Positions 36,205-47,082 of a stretch of 64,000 nucleotides of DNA are shown in pieces; within the stretch, counting starts at the first letter, position 1, and every line of letters begins with the position of its first letter. Source of the stretch: Lineus longissimus (taxonomy: Eukaryota; Nemertea; Pilidiophora; Heteronemertea; Lineidae); assembly GCF_910592395.1 (NCBI RefSeq), contig NC_088311.1, positions 22,104,646 through 22,168,645 of the forward strand, written 5' to 3'. The notes beneath the pieces were generated by a model. It saw only the letters and a list, made by a program, of their open reading frames with translations, did no database searches and was not told the DNA's origin. A program made the translations under genes and the position numbers.

Positions 36205-38361
36205 ATGGCTGGCCACTTTTCCAAAGGGTGTGGTAAGTTACGGATATTTGGAATTATCGTGACTTCCGTTTCTGTACTGGTTGGATTTTCCACTTGCCGA
36301 AATGTGACATGTTCTACGGAATGCCGAGACGATGGGGGATCAGATCCGAACTGCTTCTGTGACCGATTCTGCTCGGTATACAATGACTGTTGCAAGGATT
36401 ATAACTCGGCAGTCAAGGTTAGTGATGAACATCATGTGGAGTTGAGGAAGGCTTTCAGGTGTACGCCTGGTGATGGAAGTCCCTATGGTGATTTCGTCTC
36501 GGGTCGTATTTTGGTGCCGAGCCAAAAGTACGTAGTCGCGACTTGTCCATCGTGGTACAAAGATCCTACAATGAAATCAAAATGTGAGCATCGCGGTGTT
36601 AGCAATTTGTTCCTTTTCTTACCCGTGACTAGCAAAAAGTATGGCATAATGTACAAGAATGTCTTCTGCAGTATGTGCTGGGGCGATTCCGATGTGCTTT
36701 ACTGGAAAATCAGCGCACACAAATTTGAATATGATGTATTGGGAAATGAAGAATCGAAAGGGGATGCATTTCGACTGAAGGAAATTCCCCCTGCTTGGCG
36801 AACATTACTTCATCATTTCAAACTGAATGAAACTTCACTCGAAAATGTAGACGGGTTTATGTTTGAAAGTCCCATAGCAAATTCTTTGCGATCATGTGAC
36901 CCTGTTGTGAATTCCTGCCCTGACGACTGGTCTGAGGATGGTGATAAGGTCACAAAACGCTGTAGAGCATACACGTCGTACGTCTATGCTTACACGGGAC
37001 ACCAGAATGCAGTGAAGTACAGCAATAAGGACTGTGCCAAATGTAATAATATTTCCGATTTCCATTGCTCCTTTGATAACCTGCTGGGGGCTACATTTTA
37101 TTCCGATCCTGCCATGATGACAGGCTTCAGTTCAATCGTAACTTTGTTTGATTTAGATCATATCGCGGGAGGTGGCCTCTTCACTGATCCATGCAAAGAC
37201 ACCGAGGTCTACGACCCGATTTCCGAAAAGTGTCGGTTTTTATTCTGTTTTACTCTAGAGGGCCAGTCGGATGAGTTATGCACTGGGAACTGTACCTATG
37301 TTACATTTGATCAATGGGAGTACACGATCAACGCAAATGACTCTGTCTATATCAACAAATATGCCGCTTTGATTTCAGGCGGGGATTACGTTTTAAAAAA
37401 TCGAAGCCTCCTCATATGCGAGCACATTATTCGGGAGATCATCCGGGCTAAGTTTCCCTTTACGAGTGGCGACACGGCAAAAGGGATCGTGTCCTTGATC
37501 GGCCAGATACTTTCCATGATCGGTTTGGTTATCCACTTAGTAGCATCGATGATATTTCAGTCTCTAAGGCGCATACCAGTAAGTAAGGCCATAATGTCGC
37601 TGGACGTTTCGCTGCTACTCGGACAAGTCAACCTTCTTGTTGGGTCAGGTTTAATCGATCAGTTCCTGTGGTGTAAAATAGCCGGGATTCTTGTACACTA
37701 TTTTTTTCTTGTCTCATTCATGTGGATGAACGTGTTAGCATTTGATCTCGCGTCAACCTTCGCGTCAACAAGTATAATCACGCGAGATTACGAACACGCA
37801 ACGAGAAGGTTCGTGAAGTACTCTGTTTACGCCTGGTTTACGCCTGTGCTCATCGTAGCAGTAGCCATTACCTTTAACGAAGCAGATCTGGCCCCTAATC
37901 TACGACCACTATACGGTAAATTCGTTTGTTGGTTCGGGAACCCTAGCGCCCAACTTGTGTTTTTTCTCATTCCTGTCGCAATAGTTCTTGTCGCAAACCT
38001 GGTTCTGTTTATGTTGACGCTTTATGGCATCTGCACAGTGCAGAAGCAGGCAAAAGCTGCACGGAAGGGAAAGAAAGATAAATATTATTTGTTTATATAT
38101 TTTAAATTATTCGTAATAATGGGTTTGACCTGGTTATTTGGGTTTATAGGCACTGTGTCGAATAGTGAGCCTATTTGGTACTTATTCATCGTTTTTAACA
38201 GTATGCAAGGACTGTTCATTTGCTTTGTATTCTTGTGTAGGAAGAATATATGGCACCAGGTAACCGAGAAATGTACTGGATCAAAAGTAATTTACCGCCG
38301 AGCTAGGAATAGTTTGTCCTCAAGCAGTGGTAAACGCGTCACACAGACTAGCAGTCTGTAG
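36205..38361 (+). CDS. Somatomedin-B-containing family B-like seven-transmembrane receptor
   Basis: A single 718-codon exon. A hydrophobic N-terminus (about 13-29) serves as signal. Residues about 31-70 form a somatomedin B domain with its eight-cysteine pattern (CRNVTCSTEC, CFCDRFC, DCCKD). A long Cys-rich ectodomain with many N-glycosylation sites follows. Seven hydrophobic segments span about 426-680, starting GIVSLIGQILSMIGLVIHLV and ending IWYLFIVFNSMQGLFICFVF, with the family-like MGLTWLFGF in TM6. This is the adhesion/Methuselah-like class of cell-surface receptors. I see no GPCR proteolysis site motif before TM1, so autoproteolysis is unlikely. The short cytoplasmic tail is Ser-rich. 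The lack of introns, in a window of intron-rich genes, suggests a retrocopy origin or a lineage of intronless receptors. Confidence 0.9.
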   Translation: MAGHFSKGCGKLRIFGIIVTSVSVLVGFSTCRNVTCSTECRDDGGSDPNCFCDRFCSVYNDCCKDYNSAVKVSDEHHVELRKAFRCTPGDGSPYGDFVSGRILVPSQKYVVATCPSWYKDPTMKSKCEHRGVSNLFLFLPVTSKKYGIMYKNVFCSMCWGDSDVLYWKISAHKFEYDVLGNEESKGDAFRLKEIPPAWRTLLHHFKLNETSLENVDGFMFESPIANSLRSCDPVVNSCPDDWSEDGDKVTKRCRAYTSYVYAYTGHQNAVKYSNKDCAKCNNISDFHCSFDNLLGATFYSDPAMMTGFSSIVTLFDLDHIAGGGLFTDPCKDTEVYDPISEKCRFLFCFTLEGQSDELCTGNCTYVTFDQWEYTINANDSVYINKYAALISGGDYVLKNRSLLICEHIIREIIRAKFPFTSGDTAKGIVSLIGQILSMIGLVIHLVASMIFQSLRRIPVSKAIMSLDVSLLLGQVNLLVGSGLIDQFLWCKIAGILVHYFFLVSFMWMNVLAFDLASTFASTSIITRDYEHATRRFVKYSVYAWFTPVLIVAVAITFNEADLAPNLRPLYGKFVCWFGNPSAQLVFFLIPVAIVLVANLVLFMLTLYGICTVQKQAKAARKGKKDKYYLFIYFKLFVIMGLTWLFGFIGTVSNSEPIWYLFIVFNSMQGLFICFVFLCRKNIWHQVTEKCTGSKVIYRRARNSLSSSSGKRVTQTSSL

Positions 38362-39069
38362 ACTTTATCTATAATACCTTAGATGGTCGACTTGGGGACG
38401 AGATTTGGGCATTTAGACCGTCTTATACCATCCGTCATCGTCATATTGAAGAGTCTGTCCGCGCTTCCATTCCACCACGTGACGATTGAGGTCGCGCAGA
38501 TATAGTGTTGATCCGAGCCAAACTGCAACCAAAGCAAGAACCACGATCTCCTGATTATTAGAATCCGACGCTTTAATGCCTCTACCACTGCACAATCTCA
38601 TTTGCAGATACAGGGTGTATGCCATTGCAAAATATCATGGTGTTTCATTTTTTAGCATCTTTCCAGAATGTATTTTCCGATTCATATGATCGATTCGTAA
38701 AACATGTACAATGAGTGGAGCATCGTGTACCACAAGTTATCTGAATGATGTAAATTTACTGCACACGTATTAAACATTTGTTGATGTAGACTTGCAACGA
38801 CGCCTCGTTTTCTTTTTATATTATCTTCGGTTGGAAATTCTACTTCCTAACGATACAAACTAAAACATGCAATTGCTGAGTTATTCGAGTGGTGTGGAGT
38901 TATAACTCATGGGCAATTTGAATTTCTCTTCGTGTTGGATAGCACGTCATCAGATTAGCAATACACCTATAAACAGCAACAACATTTTTCCTGAAACACC
39001 CGTGAAATAAACATAACGAAAACCCGAAATACCATGCTGAAATTGCCTCCATTCCGGTGTTACACGCAA
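38362..39069. other. 3' flank of the receptor gene
   Basis: No supported gene. Two short minus-strand frames at 38379-38625 are unconvincing. Confidence 0.4.
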
Positions 39070-40020
39070 CATTCCTGTGTCATAAAGTCTGTTGAACGAC
39101 GGACTCTGAATTCAGTCAACGATTACGGCTATTCCTTTGTCATAAAGTCTATAGAACGACGGACTCTGAATTCAGTCAACGATTACGGCTATTCCTGTGT
39201 CATAAAGTTTGTAGAACGACGGACTCTGAATTCAGTCAATGATTACGGCTATTCCTGTGTCATAAAGTCTGTAGAACGACGGACTCTGAATTCAGTCAAC
39301 GATTACGGCTATTCCAGTGTCATAAAGTCTGTAGAACGACGGACTCTGAATTCAGTCAACGATTACGGTTATTCCTGTGTCATAAAGTCTATAGAACGAC
39401 GGACTCTGAATTCAGTCAATGATTACGGCTATTCCTGTGTCAAAAAGTCTGTAGAACGACGGGCTCTGAATTCAGTCAACGATTACGGCTATTCCTGTGT
39501 CATAAAGTCTGTAGAACGACGGACTCTGAATTCAGTCAACGATTACGGCTATTCCTGTGTCATAAAGTCTATAGAACGACGGACTCTGAATTCAGTCAAT
39601 GATTACGGCTATTCCTGTGTCATAAAGTCTGTAGAACGACGGACTCTGAATTCAGTCAATGATTACGGCTATTCCTGTGTCATAAAGTCTATAGAACGAC
39701 GGACTCTGAATTCAGTCAATGATTACGGCTATTCCTGTGTCATAAAGTCTGTAGAACGACGGACTCTGAATTCAGTCAATTATTACGGCTATTCCTGTGT
39801 CATAAAGTCTTTAGAACGACGGACTCTGAGTTCAGTCAATGATTACGGCTATTCCTGTGTCATAAAGTCTGTAGAACGACGGACTCTGAATTCAGTCAAC
39901 GATTACGGCTACTCCTGTGTCATAAAGTCTATAGAACGACGGACTCTGAATTCAGTCAACGATTACGGCTACTCCTGTGTCATAAAGTTTGTAGAACGAC
40001 GGACTTTGAATTCAGTCAGT
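39070..40020. repeat. 60-bp minisatellite, 16 units
   Basis: Sixteen near-perfect head-to-tail copies of a 60-base unit containing cataaagtctgtagaacgac and gaattcagtcaacgattacg. Variants are few: gta/ata in the middle, c/t near the end, plus rare singletons. Because the period is a multiple of three, two plus-strand frames stay open right through, producing a 347-codon frame at 39034-40077 that is probably not a gene. The array ends 20 bases from the stop codon of the minus-strand lectin gene, so it lies in that gene's presumed 3' UTR. Confidence 0.95.
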
Positions 40021-40038
40021 TCACTGTGGCGGCTTTGT

Positions 40039-41826
40039 CTAGCTACAGTCCAAAGTAAATTCGGGCAAACTTCCTGATGCCGTGGTGCTGTTTCTGAAGA
40101 GGGTGCACGCTTTTGTTTGAGTGGCGTAATTGAACCCGACACAGACGTCCGTATCCGCACAGGTCAAAGCACAGCCTATCATTGTCGGGCTGGTGAGGGC
40201 CTCGTACTGTCGAACCGGCACAGTAGGAGGAGTGGCGAAGAAGTCTCCCCTGAACCCTGCAACAAACAAAAAATGAACTAAAAAATCACAAATATCAATG
40301 TGGTTGAAAAAACATCGAAGGCCCTTGCGGTACATGTAATTATAATCAGCTCAAAATGTAAGTACTGCGAAACAATGACACTAGATCATAATACTCATAT
40401 TGATAAACGGCACCGTGACGGTTTCTTAAAGGAATTACTGATGGTCGATGAAAATAGAAATGCAGTTATACACAATGTATTTGTACATCTGTCAACACAA
40501 TGGCAACGTTGAAGTTTATATTCAGTTCGTGTTCTCAGAATTGGAAATTTTCAAATTCACTGAAAAATTTCAGATTTTTAACAAACGGCATAGGCCTTTA
40601 AATTCGTATCGGCTGGAGTTTCCTTTTTACTTACCATCAGATGGTCTGTAGACTTCCATTTGACAGAGCTTTACAAAGAGAGCAGGGAATAGGGGTGGAG
40701 TTAAGTCCAGACTGACAATGATATAACGACTGTTTCCTCGACACTCTGCTGCCACCACCTCATACGTCGCAAGTCCTTTATGCTCATAACAAATCTTGCT
40801 TTCTGTATCAGCTGGTGGAGTCGTGTTCGTCAACCTGATGGTTAATCCTGCCTTTGGCTGGGCTGGAATGATTGAAATTTTGAAATCATTGGGCGGCGCA
40901 GCACTTAGCTCTGTCGGTTCAAGTCAAAGTGTAGAGGCATAACGCGAACATTTTTAGGTTCACAGTATCAGCGTTACTTGTTTGTTTACTCACCTTTATC
41001 AACTCGGTAGATGAAAACGACAGTCTTGACGGTTGTCTCATCCCCGAGGTCAACATACCACCAAGGCCTGCCGAAGTATATGGAGATGCACTCCTCCAGA
41101 TTGGTCCGATCGCCGCCAGTTACGGCGGTTACCAGCCAAGGACCATTGGTTAAGTTATCGCCGACAAAAGTTGGGTAGGACGAGGGCCGGTATTGTGCAA
41201 CATTCTCACCTGAAAAAGACAATGTAATTGCGTTAGTGAGGTAATGGTTTTTGAAATGTTGCAAGATTGATTTGAGTATAATAAGCAGAAGCTGACGAGA
41301 TAACGGCAGTAAATTTCTTCTTCTTAGTCGTTTGCTGTTTAAATTTAATTTGGTTAAAGGATGCGGCAAATAAAAAAGATCGTTTTGAGTTTGTTAAGAA
41401 CCTCTGAGGGTTTTTCACTTTGATGCAAAACATCCACGAAGTCCATATTTGTGTTGGCCGAAAAATCAACAAAGCCTATCAAATGCGAAAAAAGTGTAAT
41501 TTTTAAGTGTGCACACGAAAACACATCTCCATCGGCAGCATCAAACATGAGAAAAAACTGCACTGGCCATTGAAGATAGCTGGTAGCGCTCCGGCCCCGG
41601 CCCGTCGGGACCCAAACACTTTCCAAAAAGGAAAAGATCATATAGTCCACACATTAAACTTTCAAATTAAAACAATGTCTCAGCTTGAAGATGCCCATGA
41701 AAAGTTTAAATGCGAGGTTTATGTGTTCCCACTTCCCTTACCTAAGCACGCTCCAGTCGTCTCCTGGGGGAGCAAATGCCAGACGGATATCAGCAATAAG
41801 AAAAATGACATATGTAAATCAAGCAT
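40039..41826 (-). CDS. Secreted fucolectin (F5/8C-like) plus PAN/apple-like lectin
   Basis: Four minus-strand exons, 41826-41742, 41209-40994, 40862-40635 and 40256-40039, total 747 nt, 248 residues, every junction in phase 1. Exon 1 encodes the signal peptide MLDLHMSFFLLLISVWHLLP. Exons 2-3 (residues 29-176) form a fucolectin/discoidin-type domain: GENVAQYRPSSYPTF, PWWYVDLGDETTVKTVVFIY, then KICYEHKG and a closing VKLCQMEVY. Exon 4 has a PAN/apple-like pattern, MIGCALTCADTDVCVGFNYA then KACTLF. Fucolectins bind terminal fucose in the calcium-dependent manner of eel lectin, usually in innate recognition; the key His/Arg residues could not be assigned by eye. A role as a secreted glycan-binding defence protein is inferred. 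The 60-bp minisatellite begins just beyond the stop codon. Confidence 0.85.
40440..40600. repeat. Diverged dispersed repeat, copy 2, in lectin intron 3
   Basis: Relative of 33970-34170 (shared gaaatgcagttatac, tggaaattttcaaatt and ggcctttaaa). Confidence 0.55.
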
Positions 41827-43443
41827 TTTTGATGTGGTTGTGTCCAAACAATGGATTAAATAGAAACTCTCGTGCTGTCTCTGAGTCTTCTTTATATCTT
41901 TCCGTTACCCTGATGTGCAATTGCCTCGTGCGCTCTTAAAGCAATCAACCACAGTGGACGTGTTATGAAAATGATGCGCAGGCAACCAGACGAGTGAGCT
42001 TTCTCTTAAGTTTTATTAATTTCTGTTGCCTAAGCTTTTTGTTTCCATGATGATGATATATATTTTACCCCTTGACAAATTCAGACATTGCGTGATTGCC
42101 CAATTTATTCCTACTAATGCCGCCAAACACGCTACAAACGCGTTATTTTTTAGATTGCGACAAGCGTGAATGGAACAAGCTTTAGTCATCCCATATAAAC
42201 GGTCGTTGGTCGTGGTCGTGGGTCCAAGACTCGACGAGTGCAACTCGAACCTCAGCGCAGTCGCGTGAAATGGCCAAATGTAGCCTAAAATGGCCAAGTG
42301 TGGCCAGTATGGTTTCTACTGAAGGGCATCCGGATTGGGCTTGGGGAATGAATGGGTAATTAGTCAAAACACTCAACAGAAGCATTGTCTAGAACTCCCT
42401 GGTTTACAAGGAATGTGTAGCAAGCATCTTGTCTTCCTTTCTGTTTTGAAGACTTTATTTCATATTTGGTTGAGTTACATAAAAGTAGATATTGACTTAT
42501 CTCGGACATTAATATTTTGACATGATATGAGCTCACATTTACTTGCTACAACAATAACTTCAATAACATCACCGCATATTTTTTTGACAATTAGCAAAAC
42601 AATGATTACGATTTTGTATCAAGTTCGTCGTAATTAGAGGGCTAATTCATAGCTAAAGTGTCCACCAAGTAGGTAAACAGAACGCAGGGAAGAACGAATT
42701 ACGACATGCGAGCGCCAAGTATATTTTCAATGAAAATATGGCGGTTAGTAGCCCAATGATATGTGTACGAGAAAACTACTACGGAATACATTTATTGCAC
42801 AATTGGGCGAGATCGATTGTTGTACTTGTGTAATGTGGTTCTGGTAAAAATTGATGTTTTCATAGTTTTGTGTCGCAAGTAGAATCAGTTAATATTATGA
42901 GAAAATGATCAAATATTTTCACGGAAACAAGATCACGTATCAATGTCATGATAATTACAAGTTACATGAGGTTGTATGTCTAGTAAATCGTGTTCCCGGG
43001 ATCCTTAACTTCCACACGCAGATGATAGTGGACTGGTCTCATTTGCAACCTTCCTTAGAACCGGAACGGGTTGTTGCAGTTTGTCAGTCAACAAAACGAT
43101 AAGGAACACTGAGGAGAAATTCGTTGTGTTGTGTCATTTTTCTCTAACCTTCTCGGTCGAATCTGTTCGTACTATGATCCTGTCCCCAATAAATGCTTGT
43201 CCGGACCTCTCCAAAGCGAAACTCTTCAAGAAAGGGGCATTTGTATCATAATCGTCCTGAAACGAAGAATTACTCGTGACAAGCGCATAGTCAACTTTTC
43301 GTTTTAATGCCTTTATTGGATTCCAACTTATCAGTGGCTGTGATTTTAGGCAAAGCATTTTTTTCTTCAAAACCATCTTCAATTTGAACGAAGGAGTCGT
43401 GCTCTGATGAAATCTTATCGCAGAAAATATAACCGCAAGAACT
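41827..43443. other. Intergenic between divergent lectin and channel genes
   Basis: Shared upstream region of two divergently transcribed genes. No exon or recognised repeat seen. Confidence 0.45.
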
Positions 43444-46400
43444 ATGAAGTGTATTTCAGTGATTTCGTTGATTGGACTTACTGCTCTGCTAAGATGTAGA
43501 CAAGCGGATTCGGGCAAGGTGGTTACAAACGACGCGACCACTGTGGCTACCACGGCAATTTCCCAAGACGACGCGACTACTGTGGCTATCACGGCAATTT
43601 CCCAAGACGACGTGACCACTGTGGCTATTACGGCGGCAACTTCTCAAGACAACCCGACTACTGTGGCTACCACGGCAATCTCCCAAGACGACGTGACCAC
43701 TGTGGCTATTACGGCGGCAACTTCTCAAGACAACCCGACTACCGTGGCTACCACGGCAATTCCCCACGACGATACTACCACTGCGGCTATAACGGCAACT
43801 TACAAAGACGACTCGACAAGTCTGGCTACCGCGGCAACTTCCAAAGACGACGCAACTACTCCGACTACTGCGGCGACTTTCGACAAAGGAGACGATGACA
43901 CCAGTGAAACGATTACATCTGGTGACTCGAATGAGGGCACAACGGCAAAAGCAATCTCAGGTAAGAATGTTTCAAATACACGTTGCACATAATCATATAC
44001 CTAAATGTCATCGACTTTTCCAAGGCTTAAAGCTTGAAAGTGATGTAGGACATGTCAGATCCGAATCGGCATGTAAGATGTGGACCAAATCCGAATAGCT
44101 GTTGTTGGTGGCAACATTTTTCTGGTGCAGAGTAAGTATGATTCTATCATGATAAATGATTACAGTACATGATGAAACTTTCTGGTGGCTGGGTTAAAAA
44201 AGAAATGGCATTACAGAAGTGTAGTTATTATGCACGCAAGTTCGCTGAAACCTGGCAATTAGATTATGTTAATTGTTTTGGAACGAACGGAGTGGGGCTT
44301 TCGCGATTTTCACGGTTGTTGTTTTTTCTCGTAGGCAATATCACATCCGAGGCAATCGTGGAAGCTGACGTCATCAATCTTTTGCTAAACAGCTATGAGA
44401 AATTAGCTAGGCCCGTCCACGATGCAACAATACCACTTATAGTGTATCCGCAAGTGACGCTCCTACAGATATTGTCATTGGTAACTAAACTGTATATCAT
44501 GTTGCAACTACTCTAGTTTCGCTTATATAAGACCGTCTCTGAAATTTTTCGTTGCAAGGTTCTATCGGAGCATGGCGTTTGGCCATCGGACACATGTGAC
44601 CCACCCATTTTCAATCCCACTGATACTTTGGGAAAAAATATCGAAGATCCAATATTGAGTTGATTACATGTACATGTATATGGAACCATCCTAGATCTCA
44701 CTGGGTTTTTGGTGCTACACATTTTAAAAAGTTGCCGTTATACTGTTCAATCTCGTGTCGTCAGTTTGATCACGACGAAGCAGTGTAATGATAACGAGCT
44801 CTATTAAATGTTTATTTCAATTCAATCTTTCAGGACGACCGTTCCCAAGTTCTTGAAATATCGGCAAGGATCACCTTTGTAAGTTACACGTATTTTCATT
44901 TTCGTTCTGAATTTCAAAGCTCTGAAAATTCGGTAATGGTAAAGATTGTATTAAAGATGTTCGTTCATATCCAAATATATTTTGTCCTTCCGATACTAAA
45001 ATAAATCGCTACGTTGATTGTATTGGAACAATAGTGGGTTATAGAAAGAAGATTTCCATTGCCGCTAAAATCAGGACCATTTTTGGTCCACCTTAGTGCA
45101 TTGTATTGTGTGAGTGTTTCCCCTCATTGTCATGTTTTTAGAACGCCGAAAGAGGCGTGGATAATCAAAAACTACTTTTTGTGGCCTTGGGGATGGTAAC
45201 AAATGCCACAGGCAACATGTAAGATAAACGATCTTCGCATAACAATGTATTTGCAGTGGTGGAAAGACGTGTTTCTAGATTGGCAACAGGATGTAAACAT
45301 TACTGGCATCAACATTTTGTCAATTCCTTCTTCAACCGTTTGGTTACCTGACATAGGAATCATGAACAAGTAAGTTGTATGTCCGGGTAGATGGTCAACG
45401 TTTGAAGGCGAAAGACATCTGAGACAATGAACTTGGTATTTAATCTCCCGCTTGTTCCGTTGTTTCCTCTCCTGACCAGCAAGCAAACGAATAACTACCA
45501 GATATTAATGATTGACATTTCATTCCAGTGCTGCCGGTAAAGTTCTCATGGCCGAGGAAACGGGCAGCAAAATACAGATCTGGTCAAAAGGAGTTGTAGC
45601 ATGGCCAGTGCAGCGTATCATCACCACCACGTGCGTCCTTGACATGTCCAACTTTCCATTTGACAAACAGACCTGCAAAGTTGTAATGAGCTCGCCAAGC
45701 TACACTATAGACCAGTTAATTTTTTCCAATTTGAACGAAAAGGCGAGCTTATCCTTCTACCAGGAGAACAGCGAATGGGAACTGTTGGATTCAATACAGG
45801 AAGTCCATATCATAGCCGACTCTGACCGAGAAAGCATGGATTATGATGTCATGGAGTACTCCGTATTCACCCTGAAGCTGATCCTCCAGCGTCGGACAGG
45901 TTACTACTGGGTCCATATCCTGATACCGTGCATGTGCATCTCACTTTTGGTTGCCTTGGCGTTTTACATGCCCATCGACTCTGGAGAAAGGGTGTCATTC
46001 ACCGTGACTATATTACTCGCCTTCACGGTATACCAACTCCTTATTGCTGACTCCCTTCCGAGGACGTCTGAAACAACTTCCAGATTGTGTAAGCCATTTT
46101 ATTTATCATGCAATTCTATCTTTAATGCATTAAAGCTCTTGAACGTATTGAAAAGGAAAACATGTTGTAGACCAACATTGACTGTCAAGTCTTTCATTAA
46201 TTCTCTTATCGAAAATGGAGTGGAAACCATTGGGTTGAGGATGTGATACGAAAGGTAGACCTGACTACTTCGAGGGGAGAGGGATGTTTTACAGTGACCA
46301 TCATTCTTGATCAATGTTTTACATTGCGATTTTTTGCAGAACCATGCTCAGAGCAGTGATTGAAACAACTGAAGTAATTTGGAGACGATCATAGAATGGA

Positions 46401-46954
46401 TTCGTTTTCTTAACTTTTCCTTTATTTCAGCGGTTTACCTGACGGTCCTGGTGTGCTTGTCCTCTCTTGCTGTGTTTCTGACGATGCTGGTCCTAAACGT
46501 ACATCACCAAGACCCCGACAAGCCACTTCCCAAATGGTTTAGATGGCTGACCTTCAGAGGACTTGCATTTCTGACCTTGAAAAGGCAATCTGCAAGGAAG
46601 CTAGAAGCTGAGTTTTTCCCAAGTCACTCAATGGTTACCCCTGATCCAAGTACACTTTATCCGAAAGATTGCCGCTCGGTTGGTGCGGAAAGGAGCGCTA
46701 TCTCCCTTGTGCAGATCGGAGGGATGGAAATTCAAAATAACAAGGGCTTCACGTCAATGAGAGAGCCAGATTTCGATGGACTGCTACAGCCCCCTAGCGG
46801 ACAATTCGGACCCTGCTGGCGGCTTGCAGCGGTGATCCTCGACCGCAGCTTCATGACCCTCTATATCATTGTAACCGTGATTTCCACCATCATTATACTT
46901 AGCACCACCTGGCCAAATGATTTCTCAAATGAAACCAAAACAGGAAAAGAATGA
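43444..46954 (+). CDS. Cys-loop ligand-gated ion channel subunit (nicotinic-like) with Thr-rich repeat N-terminus
   Basis: Six exons, 43444-43960, 44335-44480, 44834-44878, 45257-45369, 45529-46088 and 46431-46954, total 1905 nt, 634 residues, phases closing. Exon 1 gives the signal peptide MKCISVISLIGLTALL and about 150 residues of Thr/Ala/Asp-rich repeats (units like TTVAITAISQDD). Then the receptor ectodomain: NLLLNSYEKLARPV, VWLPD, and the Cys loop CVLDMSNFPFDKQTC. M1 is YYWVHILIPCMCISLLVALA, M2 starts at GERVSFTVTILLAFTVYQ, M3 is VYLTVLVCLSSLAVFLTMLV, and M4 lies near the C-terminus (FMTLYIIVTVIS). Glu before M2 favours cation selectivity. No vicinal YxCC in loop C, so not an alpha subunit, and the usual loop A Tyr and loop B Trp are missing. 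The exon 1 to exon 2 join rests on phase and the lack of another good start; a shorter product from a later ATG is possible. Confidence 0.82.
43540..43770 (+). repeat. Coding tandem repeat in the channel N-terminus
   Basis: Repeats of about 39-42 bases, with a nearly exact 81-base higher-order unit at 43609-43689 and 43690-43770 (27 codons each), in frame. Confidence 0.8.
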
Positions 46955-47082
46955 CGCTTTTTCTCAATGTCTATACGATCAATGTAATTAGCCAAAAGTA
47001 TTTCTTTCCAGACACACAATTTTTTTAGTGTAATTTGATACTCTCAGTGAGAGTGACTTGAACTCCATCTTGAACACACTAC
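46955..47082. other. 3' flank of the channel gene up to the duplication
   Basis: Single-copy sequence between the channel stop codon and the start of the tandem duplication. Confidence 0.5.

Noticed and set aside
39070-40020. Possible CRISPR-like array
   Set aside because: Units are contiguous 60-base copies with no unique spacers, and the sequence is eukaryotic.
39034-40077. 347-codon plus-strand reading frame over the minisatellite
   Set aside because: The repeat period is 60, so any frame without a stop in one unit stays open. Two plus frames are open, and the frame has no signal peptide, splice context or non-repeat domain.
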